Shown here piece after piece: positions 1 to 5,361 of a stretch of DNA of 6,833 nucleotides (within the stretch, counting starts at the first letter, position 1; each line of letters opens with the position of its first letter). Under the pieces are notes generated by a model. It did no database searches, was not told the DNA's origin, and saw only the letters and a list, made by a program, of their open reading frames with translations. The stretch lies in assembly GCA_002779455.1 (NCBI GenBank), contig PEWM01000119.1:1-6833 (forward strand). The letters run 5' to 3'. This stretch comes from Deltaproteobacteria bacterium CG07_land_8_20_14_0_80_60_11. Its GTDB lineage: Bacteria > Desulfobacterota > Desulfobaccia > Desulfobaccales > 0-14-0-80-60-11. The position numbers were made by a program, and so were the translations under genes.

Positions 1-153
1 AGGGTTGGCCCACCCCAGCACCGCTGGCGACACCAGGGACCCGGCGTAGAGCACCAGGTCGGCCCGGGCCAGGGCCTTTTGCCCCTTGACCGTGATGAGC
101 TCCGGGTCGCCGGGCCCGGCTCCCACGAAGATAACGGGATGGCGATCAGTCAT
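1..153 (-). CDS. cbiF: Cobalt-precorrin-4 C11-methyltransferase CbiF/CobM, N-terminal part only
   Basis: The first 51 codons of a gene that continues past the left edge of the window; the family is usually about 250 residues, so roughly four fifths is missing. The protein opens with the uroporphyrin-III C/tetrapyrrole methylase signature: FVGAGPGDPELITVKG at about residues 9-24, the glycine-rich first loop of the SAM-binding fold, followed by YAGSLV at 36-41. The YAGSLV segment is characteristic of the C11 methylase branch and separates it from CbiL and CbiH. The enzyme would transfer a methyl group from SAM to C11 of cobalt-precorrin-4 in the cytoplasm. The start is the ATG at 153, with a good ribosome site AAGGA at 161-165 and a 7-base spacer. 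It lies 75 bases downstream of the cbiET stop, with a palindromic repeat between them. The subfamily call rests on a short N-terminus, but context agrees. Confidence 0.9.
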   Translation of the reverse strand, partial: MTDRHPVIFVGAGPGDPELITVKGQKALARADLVLYAGSLVSPAVLGWANP

Positions 154-179
154 GCAATTTTCCTTAGAGACCTTTTATT

Positions 180-232
180 GTAGGGACGCACCCATGTGTG
201 CGCCCAGGGCGGACACACAGGTCCGCCCCTAC
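180..232. repeat. REP-like paired palindrome (GTAGGGGCG type) overlapping the end of cbiET
   Basis: A dyad of two arms of about 26 bases each. The outer ends are GTAGGGACG (180-188) and CGCCCCTAC (224-232), which pair with one mismatch. Each half is also palindromic by itself: GCAC/GTGC in the left half, and GGCGGAC/GTCCGCC, a perfect 7-bp stem with a 6-base loop, in the right half. This hairpin-pair layout resembles REP/BIME-type intergenic repeats. There is no T tract after it in the direction of transcription, so it is not a canonical Rho-independent terminator, although it could slow 3' exonuclease decay or uncouple cbiET from cbiF. It supplies the TAG stop codon of cbiET (minus strand, 231-229). 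A decayed relative sits at 2678-2702. Confidence 0.75.
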
Positions 233-1461
233 GCCGCCGGTCCTCCCCTCAAAAAGCCCGTGACAATCCACACGGGATTCAACGCCTGCAACGCCGTCCC
301 CCCGGCCAGGGGGTGGGACCGGCTCACCTGGAGTTGGACCACCTCCACCTCCCAGCCCGCTTGTTGCAGGGCGGTCCGGGCCGCCTCCAGGGTCTCCAAG
401 AGGGCGGCGGTGACCACCACCCGGCCCTCGGGTCCTAGGCGCCGCACGGCTTCCTGGGTGATGGCGCCGATTTCCGGGCCGCCGCCCCCCACAAAGACCC
501 GGTGGGGGTCGGGCAGCGGCGCCAGGCACTCCGGGGCCGGGGCGCAGACTACTTCAAGGTTGTCCACCCCGAAGTGGTCCCGGTTGGCGGCGATCTGGGC
601 GGCCCGCTCGGGGTGGCGCTCCACCGCAAAAATCTTTCCCCCGGGGATGAGCAGGCTGGCCTCCAATCCCACGGAGCCACACCCGGCCCCTACGTCCCAG
701 AGGATCTGGCCGGGCCCGAGGGCCAGCTTGGCCAGAACCACGGCCCGCACCTCGGCCTTGGTGATGAGCCCGGCCTGGTGAACCAGGGCCGCTTCCGGGA
801 GCCCCAGGTGGAGCTGCGGGCGCCGGGGGCTCGCCTCACCCGGCTCCGGCACCACCACGACCAAATTCATCGGGGAAAATTCCCGCTCCTGGGCCTCCGC
901 CAGACTCATCCAGGTGATGCGCTCCGCCTCATGGCCCAGGTCTTCCAGCACGCAGAAGCGGGCCTGGGACAGACCCCGGGCCAGCAGGAACCGGGCAATC
1001 TCCCCCGGCGGGTGCGCCGGGTCCGTGTAGATCAGCAGCGGGCCGGGCTGACCCAGGACCGCGGCCAGGGGGTCCCACGAGCGTCCGTGGAGGCTGATGA
1101 CGGTGGCGTCCTGCCAGGGCATCCGGAGCCGGGCGCAGGCGGTTTGGATGGCGGTGAGATTGGGGTGGATCACCACGGACTCCGCCCCCAGGACCTTGAC
1201 TACCAGCGGCCCCACCCCGTAGAAGTTAGGGTCCCCGGACGCCAGCACCACCACCCGCTTGGTTTCGGCCAGGGCTGGGAGCTGTTTCAGGGTCCCTTCC
1301 GGGTCCTTGCCCAGGGGAATTTTCATGGACCGGTGTTCCGGGAAGTAATCGAGGAGACGCCGCCCCCCCACCAGCACCTGGGCCTCCCGGATGATCTCCT
1401 TCGCCCTTTGGGTCAGGTCTGCGGGCGACATCCCCAGACCCACCACCTGCACCGGGATCAT
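229..1461 (-). CDS. cbiET: Fused cobalt-precorrin-6B C5,15-methyltransferase/decarboxylase CbiE-CbiT (CobL type)
   Basis: A 410-residue bifunctional enzyme, the usual length for CobL-type fusions. Residues about 1-205 are the CbiE tetrapyrrole methylase: VVGLGMSPADLT at 6-17 and the SAM-site segment LASGDPNFYGVG at 73-84. Residues about 215-400 are the CbiT class I methyltransferase: ITKAEVRAVVLAKL at 233-246, SAM motif WDVGAGCGSVGLEA at 255-268, and FVGGGGPEIG at 323-332. By family knowledge CbiE methylates C5, and CbiT methylates C15 and removes the carboxyl of the C12 acetate. The ATG at 1461 overlaps the TGA of cbiD by four bases (ATGA), which implies translational coupling, and a G-rich site AGGGGG lies at 1466-1471. 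The last codons (LRGGPAA) run into a palindromic repeat that provides the TAG stop, so the extreme C-terminus may be repeat-derived. No missing key motif is seen. Confidence 0.97.
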   Translation of the reverse strand: MIPVQVVGLGMSPADLTQRAKEIIREAQVLVGGRRLLDYFPEHRSMKIPLGKDPEGTLKQLPALAETKRVVVLASGDPNFYGVGPLVVKVLGAESVVIHPNLTAIQTACARLRMPWQDATVISLHGRSWDPLAAVLGQPGPLLIYTDPAHPPGEIARFLLARGLSQARFCVLEDLGHEAERITWMSLAEAQEREFSPMNLVVVVPEPGEASPRRPQLHLGLPEAALVHQAGLITKAEVRAVVLAKLALGPGQILWDVGAGCGSVGLEASLLIPGGKIFAVERHPERAAQIAANRDHFGVDNLEVVCAPAPECLAPLPDPHRVFVGGGGPEIGAITQEAVRRLGPEGRVVVTAALLETLEAARTALQQAGWEVEVVQLQVSRSHPLAGGTALQALNPVWIVTGFLRGGPAA

Positions 1462-2645
1462 GCCGCCCCCTCCCCCGGGCTCTCCCCCCGAGAGAGGATT
1501 GAGCCGTCAAAATCGAGCATCACCGTATTGAGCCCCGGCCCGGGCCCGGCATATTCCCGCAAGGCCGCCAGCATTCCGGCGCCCACATGGGCCACCACCT
1601 GGCCGGCCCGGGCCTCGGTGAGGATCTGCAAGGCCTGCCGGGCGGTGTTGGCCCCGGCCACCGCCTGGGCCAGGGCAGTATTTCCCGTCAGGTCGAAGGT
1701 CAACCGGCCCAATTCCTGCAAATCGGCCAGCCCCCGGGAGGCATGGGTGTGCCCGAAACCCTGGGCGATCTTCAGGGCCTTGCCGAAAAAGGCCGCCGCG
1801 GTGATCTCCGAAAATTTCATGTGGGCGGCCACCTTCAGGGCAAAGCGCACGTAATCCCCCATCTGGATAAAGGCCTCCTCGGGCAGTTTGGGGAGGAGCG
1901 CCTTGAGGTACCCCTCGCTTTTGCCCCCGGTGCTGAACCCGATGTGTGTAAGCCCCGCCGCCTGGGCCACCCGCAGGCTGGAAGCGATGGTGGCCCGGTA
2001 GGCCTGGTGGGAAAAAGGCTTCACCAGCCCGGTGGTGCCCAGAATCGAGATGCCCCCCACGATTCCCAGGCGGGGGTTGAGGGTGTGCCGGGCCAGCTCT
2101 TCCCCCCGGGGAACGAAGATTTCCACCGTCAGCCGCAGAGGCTCTTCGGGGCAGATCTTATCCCACGCCTGGCGCAGGGCTTGGCGGATCATCCTCCGGG
2201 GTACCGGGTTGATGGCGGGCTCCCCCACCGCCACCGGCAGACCCGGCTTGGTCACCCGGCCCACGCCTGCGCCGCCTGAAAGCGTAATGTCCTCCCCGGC
2301 GCCCGGGTACTCCAGCCGCCAGACCCGGGCGCCGATCTCCGCCCCGTTGGTGACGTCGGGGTCGTCGCCCGCATCCTTGATCACCACCGCCTCCCCCCGA
2401 CCGCCATGCCTCCCGTGACGGTTAAGCGGGATGCTGAGGCTGCCGCCGCCGGGCAAGGTCACCTCAACCCGATCCGGGCAGGGGTGCGCCAAAAGTTCGT
2501 ACAACGCCCCCTGGGCCGCGGCCGCGGCGGATGTCCCGGTAGAAAACCCCTGGCGCAGTTCCCTCCGGGGCCGCGGCGGCCTGGGGGTCTCGTCGTCCTC
2601 AGGGGCCGGATAATTTTTAGATATTTTTTTCAATCGCTTTACCAC
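1458..2645 (-). CDS. cbiD: Cobalt-precorrin-5B C1-methyltransferase CbiD
   Basis: CbiD methylates C1 of cobalt-precorrin-5B and is a marker of the anaerobic, cobalt-early B12 route. It is a fold of its own, unlike the other methylases. Family motifs seen: LRQGFSTGTSAAAAAQGAL at 30-48, VIKDAGDDPDVTNGAEIG at 88-105, GVGRVTKPGLPVAVGEPAIN at 127-146, GGISILGTTGLVKPFSHQAY at 197-216, and GFSTGGKSEGY at 236-246. The usual Cys in TTGTCAAAA is Ser here. The length of 395 residues is slightly above the usual, because about 29 residues (a Lys-rich, then Pro/Arg-rich segment) precede the conserved core. The start is uncertain. GTG at 2645 gives the longest frame, since TAA lies four codons upstream, but it has only AGG 12 bases upstream; TTG at 2633 (codon 5) has GGTGG eight bases upstream. 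No ATG occurs before the core. The stop overlaps the cbiET start. Confidence 0.95.
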   Translation of the reverse strand: MVKRLKKISKNYPAPEDDETPRPPRPRRELRQGFSTGTSAAAAAQGALYELLAHPCPDRVEVTLPGGGSLSIPLNRHGRHGGRGEAVVIKDAGDDPDVTNGAEIGARVWRLEYPGAGEDITLSGGAGVGRVTKPGLPVAVGEPAINPVPRRMIRQALRQAWDKICPEEPLRLTVEIFVPRGEELARHTLNPRLGIVGGISILGTTGLVKPFSHQAYRATIASSLRVAQAAGLTHIGFSTGGKSEGYLKALLPKLPEEAFIQMGDYVRFALKVAAHMKFSEITAAAFFGKALKIAQGFGHTHASRGLADLQELGRLTFDLTGNTALAQAVAGANTARQALQILTEARAGQVVAHVGAGMLAALREYAGPGPGLNTVMLDFDGSILSRGESPGEGAA

Positions 2646-2677
2646 CGGTTGGTTTTACCTGCCGTTCTGATCGGCGT

Positions 2678-2702
2678 GTAGCGGTGCGCTCATCGCCCCT
2701 AC
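2678..2702. repeat. Decayed GTAGGGGCG-type dyad between the membrane-protein gene and cbiD
   Basis: GTAGCGGTG (2678-2686) faces CGCCCCTAC (2694-2702), pairing at 7 of 9 positions around a 7-base loop. The right end plus three more bases, CGCCCCTACGCC (2694-2705), is identical to 224-235 in the repeat at the end of cbiET, so the two look like members of one repeat family. It fills much of the 73-base spacer before cbiD, 16 bases beyond the stop of the membrane-protein gene. No T tract follows it in the transcription direction, so a terminator role is not supported. Confidence 0.5.
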
Positions 2703-2718
2703 GCCCCCTCCCCTCAAG

Positions 2719-3777
2719 TTAATTCCACATCGCATACGGCACGGCCACCACCACCAGGCTCAGGAGCCGCAGCCCCTGGCTCATAAGTAAAAGCCGGGTC
2801 CCCAACCCCGGCGAAAATATCCCCACATGGGTGGGCAGCTGGTGGCGCAGGGCCCGGATGGGGGTGGCCACGATGTTGCCCAGGACCAGGGCCAGGACGG
2901 TCTGGTGGACCGTCAGAACGCCGGTCTGGAGAAAGGCCCCGGCCGCGGCCATGCCCGAGGTGAACTCCGCGGCCACGCTGAAGATCACCACGCTGGCGGC
3001 CTCCATGGGCAGAAAGCTCAGGGCCACGTGAGACGCCGCGGCCTCGCGCAGCCACGTGAACAGGCCCCAGTCATTCGCCAGGAAAATCAGGAAATAGATG
3101 GGCAGAGTATACAGCGCTACCCGGGAAAAGCGCCGGCGGAATTTCCGCCAGATCTCCTGAAAAATCTTTTCCTTACGGGCCGGCGGTGTCGGCATGGCCG
3201 CTTCTCCCGCCGAACCCAACCCCGCCGGCAGCCGCCACCGGGCCAGGAGCAACAGGGCGGCGCTCCGCAGCAGGGCGGCGGTCCCCGTCAGCCCCAGATA
3301 GATGAGGCCGGCCTCCCGGGTCAGGGGCAGGATGATGAAAAACGTGGTGGGCAGGTGGAGCAGATAGACCGGCAGCCCGCCGTTGAACAGGTAGGTCAGG
3401 GTCATTTCCTCGCGGCTGAGTTTGCCCTCCTGGTAAAAGGTCCACAGCATGGTGTTGGCCAGAATCCCGGAGAAAAAGGCGGCGGTGAAGCTGGCCCCGC
3501 TCTCGCGTCGGAGGCGCCCCCAGCGGAGCACGGGCGCCACCCAGCCTCCCAGTTTGGCGGCCCAGCCCAGGGATTCGATGGCCTGTCCCACCAGGAGACC
3601 CACCCCTAAATAGGCCAGGAGCCGGAGCAGGGGGGCGCCTAACTGGTGGTAAAGCTTGCCGGCCGTGAGGTGGTGCGAAGCCCCGCCCAGACCCAGCCAG
3701 GAGATGGCGCCGAGCAGGGTGAAGGCCAGCAGGAGCAGCCAGCGGCCCCGGCCCCCCAGGGTCTTGGAAAGGGCCAT
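2719..3777 (-). CDS. Gate-domain (nucleoside-recognition family) membrane protein, possible transporter of the B12 pathway
   Basis: A 352-residue integral inner-membrane protein. About eight or nine hydrophobic segments can be seen, near residues 13-30, 49-66, 95-115, 136-152, 155-178, 220-236, 250-270, 283-305 and 335-350. A charged loop at about 198-218 (many Lys/Arg) separates two halves. Each half holds a Gly/Ala/Ser-rich stretch of the Gate type: SGASFTAAFFSGILANTMLW at 93-112, and AAEFTSGMAAAGAFLQTG at 269-286 followed by VLGNIVATPIRAL at 298-310. Such duplicated Gate modules occur in spore-maturation-like proteins, nucleoside transporters and the membrane part of the iron transporter FeoB. 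The ATG at 3777 reuses the last base of the cbiL stop (TGATG), so it is very probably co-translated with cbiL. Its role is not known to me. Transport of cobalt or of a pathway compound is inferred only from position and fold. A nucleoside role cannot be excluded. Confidence 0.85.
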   Translation of the reverse strand: MALSKTLGGRGRWLLLLAFTLLGAISWLGLGGASHHLTAGKLYHQLGAPLLRLLAYLGVGLLVGQAIESLGWAAKLGGWVAPVLRWGRLRRESGASFTAAFFSGILANTMLWTFYQEGKLSREEMTLTYLFNGGLPVYLLHLPTTFFIILPLTREAGLIYLGLTGTAALLRSAALLLLARWRLPAGLGSAGEAAMPTPPARKEKIFQEIWRKFRRRFSRVALYTLPIYFLIFLANDWGLFTWLREAAASHVALSFLPMEAASVVIFSVAAEFTSGMAAAGAFLQTGVLTVHQTVLALVLGNIVATPIRALRHQLPTHVGIFSPGLGTRLLLMSQGLRLLSLVVVAVPYAMWN

Positions 3778-4499
3778 CAATACCCCTTGCCTTTCTTTTT
3801 GATGATGACCATGGAGAGATAGGGCAACTCCTGGCCTTTGAGATCCCGGAGATTCTCCACGACGGTCTCGCCTTCCAGGCCGCAGCGGCTGATGCAGGTG
3901 GTCCGGTCCAGGAGATCCAGGTCCTCCAACACCTGGTAGATTTCGCCAAAATAGCGATAGGTTTTAAGTATCACTATATTATCTGATTTATCAATAACTT
4001 CCTTCAGCCGGGCCGCGCCCATCGCCCCGGATACCAGGTAGAAGGATTCCTCCCCCTCGGTCAGCGGGATGTGGGTCAGGGCCGCGGCGGCGCTGTAGGA
4101 GGTAATGCCCGGGATCGTGACGATGCCCACCTCGGGGTTGAGGCGCTTGAGGGTCTTCAGGAGATACCCGAAGGTGGAGTAGGTCAAAGGGTCCCCCAGG
4201 GTGACGAAGGCGGCGTCACTGCCGGTGGCCAGCACTTCCAGGACCCGCCGGGCGTTCTGCTCCCAGGCGGAGGCCAGCGCCTGGGGGTCTTTGGTCATGG
4301 GGAAGGGCAGGTGCTCAATGCCGGCGCCGTTTAAGTGGCGCCGCACGATGCTCAGGGCCAGGCTGTAGGTGTTCTTGGTGGAGCACGAGGCAAAGATGTG
4401 GGGTACCCCCTGCAGCACCTTAAGCGCCTTCAGGGTGATCAATTCGGGATCTCCCGGTCCCACGCCAATCCCGTACAGGGTCCCGGTTTTCGTCGTCAT
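3777..4499 (-). CDS. cbiL: Cobalt-factor II (precorrin-2) C20-methyltransferase CbiL/CobI
   Basis: A 240-residue SAM-dependent tetrapyrrole methylase, normal length for the family. It adds the C20 methyl group to cobalt-factor II, the first methylation dedicated to the corrin branch. Motifs: YGIGVGPGDPELITLKALK at 9-27 (the LKA ending is typical of C20 methylases), the SAM-pocket segment FVTLGDPLTYSTFGYL at 98-113, IPGITSYSAAAA at 129-140, and a C-terminal YLSMVIIKKKG at 227-237. The ATG at 4499 overlaps the TGA of cbiC by four bases and has GGAGG at 4507-4511 with a 7-base spacer. An upstream extension of this frame to 5147 is only the shadow of cbiC, so it is not used. The stop is joined to the next gene, a membrane protein, by a one-base overlap. 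In the cobalt-early route named by CbiD, the substrate would already carry cobalt. Confidence 0.97.
   Translation of the reverse strand: MTTKTGTLYGIGVGPGDPELITLKALKVLQGVPHIFASCSTKNTYSLALSIVRRHLNGAGIEHLPFPMTKDPQALASAWEQNARRVLEVLATGSDAAFVTLGDPLTYSTFGYLLKTLKRLNPEVGIVTIPGITSYSAAAALTHIPLTEGEESFYLVSGAMGAARLKEVIDKSDNIVILKTYRYFGEIYQVLEDLDLLDRTTCISRCGLEGETVVENLRDLKGQELPYLSMVIIKKKGKGY
3783..3788 (-). promoter_or_regulatory. Ribosome binding site deciding the start of the Gate-domain membrane protein
   Basis: AAGGGG on the minus strand, inside the last codons of cbiL. It stands five bases from the ATG at 3777 but only two bases from the in-frame TTG at 3780, so the ATG is the likelier start. Confidence 0.65.
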
Positions 4500-5131
4500 G
4501 ACGGCGCCTCCAGGGCCATGATGGCCAGGGCATTGATGATGCTGGCCGCCAGGGCGGAGCCGCCTTTGGGCCCCAGGGCGGTGATGTAAGGGCAATCCTG
4601 GCGCGCCAGGGCGTCTTTGGATTCCGCGGCGTTGACGAACCCCACCGGCACCCCCACCACCAGGGCCGGCGGCGGGGACCCGGCCGCCAGCAACTCCAGC
4701 AGGCGCAACAGGGCGGTGGGGGCATTGCCGATGGCCACGATGCCCCCGGCCAGTTTCGGCAGGCTCCGCTCCATGGCCACCTCGGCCCGGGTGGCGCCGC
4801 GCCGGGCCGCCTCCGCGGCTACTTCCGGGTCGTCCATGAGACAGAAGGCCGTAACCCCTAGGCGGTCCAGGCGCCCGGTGGAAATGCCCGCCAGGAGCAT
4901 GCGGGTGTCGGTGGCCACCGGGCAGCCGCGCTGCAAGGCCTCCACCCCGGCGGCGATGGCCCGGGGGTGGATACGGGCCGAGGCGAGGTACTCCGGGTCC
5001 GCACTGGTGTGGATCATGCGCCGTACCACGGACCAGACCTCGGGCGGCAGGTGATGCGGGCCCACCTGGGCTTCGATACGACGGAAACTCTCGGCCTCGA
5101 TCTCCGAGGGGAGGCGGGGTTGCCAGGTCAT
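4496..5131 (-). CDS. cbiC: Cobalt-precorrin-8 methylmutase CbiC/CobH
   Basis: A 211-residue protein, the usual size of precorrin-8X methylmutase. The enzyme moves the methyl group from C11 to C12 in a 1,5-sigmatropic shift and gives cobyrinate, the product that CbiA amidates. The catalytic-histidine motif RMIHTSADPEY is at 38-48, with His41 the expected proton donor. Other conserved parts are the TDTRML segment at about 94-99 (in this family the VATDT and MLLAGI region), a central GNAPTAL loop, and a late GVPVGFVNAAESK and GPKGGSALAASIINAL stretch near the C-terminus. The ATG at 5131 follows a strong GAGGAG site at 5137-5142. It is the first gene of a tightly packed block with cbiL and the membrane-protein gene, and is separated from cbiA by a 230-base repeat-bearing spacer. 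Identification is firm. Confidence 0.97.
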   Translation of the reverse strand: MTWQPRLPSEIEAESFRRIEAQVGPHHLPPEVWSVVRRMIHTSADPEYLASARIHPRAIAAGVEALQRGCPVATDTRMLLAGISTGRLDRLGVTAFCLMDDPEVAAEAARRGATRAEVAMERSLPKLAGGIVAIGNAPTALLRLLELLAAGSPPPALVVGVPVGFVNAAESKDALARQDCPYITALGPKGGSALAASIINALAIMALEAPS

Positions 5132-5136
5132 GTTCT

Positions 5137-5142
5137 CTCCTC
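5137..5142 (-). promoter_or_regulatory. Strong ribosome binding site of cbiC
   Basis: GAGGAG on the minus strand, five bases before the ATG at 5131. It is the strongest Shine-Dalgarno match in the window and fits independent translation of cbiC after the long spacer that follows cbiA. Confidence 0.7.
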
Positions 5143-5184
5143 TTCAAGACAGTTGTTCATGAGCCGTTGGCTCACCCGTAAATT

Positions 5185-5295
5185 ATGAAAAGCTGGTCTT
5201 GGCTGGTGGCACAGCCTTTCCAGGCTGTGCAAGACTAACCTGCTACTTTGGCACAGGCTGGAAAGCCTGTGCCACCGATTTAAAGAACTTTTCAT
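5185..5295. repeat. Double-hairpin inverted-repeat element (BIME- or MITE-like) between cbiA and cbiC
   Basis: A 111-bp element with nested symmetry. The termini are ATGAAAAG (5185-5192) and CTTTTCAT (5288-5295), a perfect 8-base inverted pair. Inside are two perfect hairpins: GCACAGCCT/AGGCTGTGC (5209-5217 and 5222-5230; 9 bp, loop TTCC) and TGGCACAGGCT/AGCCTGTGCCA (5249-5259 and 5264-5274; 11 bp, loop GGAA). The hairpins are also near-complements of each other, both built on GGTGGCACAG, so the whole 5205-5276 section can fold as one long stem. This head-to-head palindrome layout is typical of REP/BIME elements. No clear target-site duplication flanks the 8-base ends and no T tract makes it a standard terminator. 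In the transcript it could stabilise the cbiA message or separate it from cbiC. Confidence 0.8.
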
Positions 5296-5340
5296 GGCAG
5301 CACGGATAATGAGGATGGTTGGCAGTGTCTACATTTTTCC

Positions 5341-5361
5341 CTGGCCCCTGGCCCCTGGCAA
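5341..5361. repeat. CTGGCCC heptamer tandem repeat, copy downstream of cbiA
   Basis: Two perfect CTGGCCC units (5341-5347 and 5348-5354) followed by a partial third, CTGGCAA (5355-5361), ending at the cbiA stop codon. A run of five T lies just to the left (5334-5338). A similar T run plus heptamer array lies on the other side of cbiA at 6800-6833, in the same orientation. Confidence 0.7.

Noticed and set aside
180..232. CRISPR repeat or tRNA-like fold
   Set aside because: There is one palindromic unit with no regular spacers, and no acceptor, anticodon or T-loop sequence.
502..1854. A 450-codon open frame on the plus strand, antisense to cbiET and cbiD
   Set aside because: It is a mirror of GC-rich coding DNA. 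The protein has no family motifs and a biased Gly/Pro/Arg/His/Gln-rich composition, while the minus strand carries two clearly recognised enzymes.
4500..5147. Upstream extension of the cbiL frame to 5147, giving a 456-residue protein
   Set aside because: The extra residues are low-complexity Gly/Pro/Arg sequence read out of frame through cbiC. The methylase fold begins at the ATG at 4499, which has its own GGAGG site.
5205..5276. Rho-independent terminator after cbiA
   Set aside because: The stems are strong, but no U-rich tract follows them immediately on the minus strand; the nearest is only TTTT about 15 bases later.
5132..5361. Possible cobalamin riboswitch in the cbiA-cbiC spacer
   Set aside because: The CACTGCC string at 5320-5326 (minus strand) slightly recalls a B12-box part, but the surrounding conserved B12-box bases and the junction core are not visible, and the hairpins there are repeat-type palindromes.
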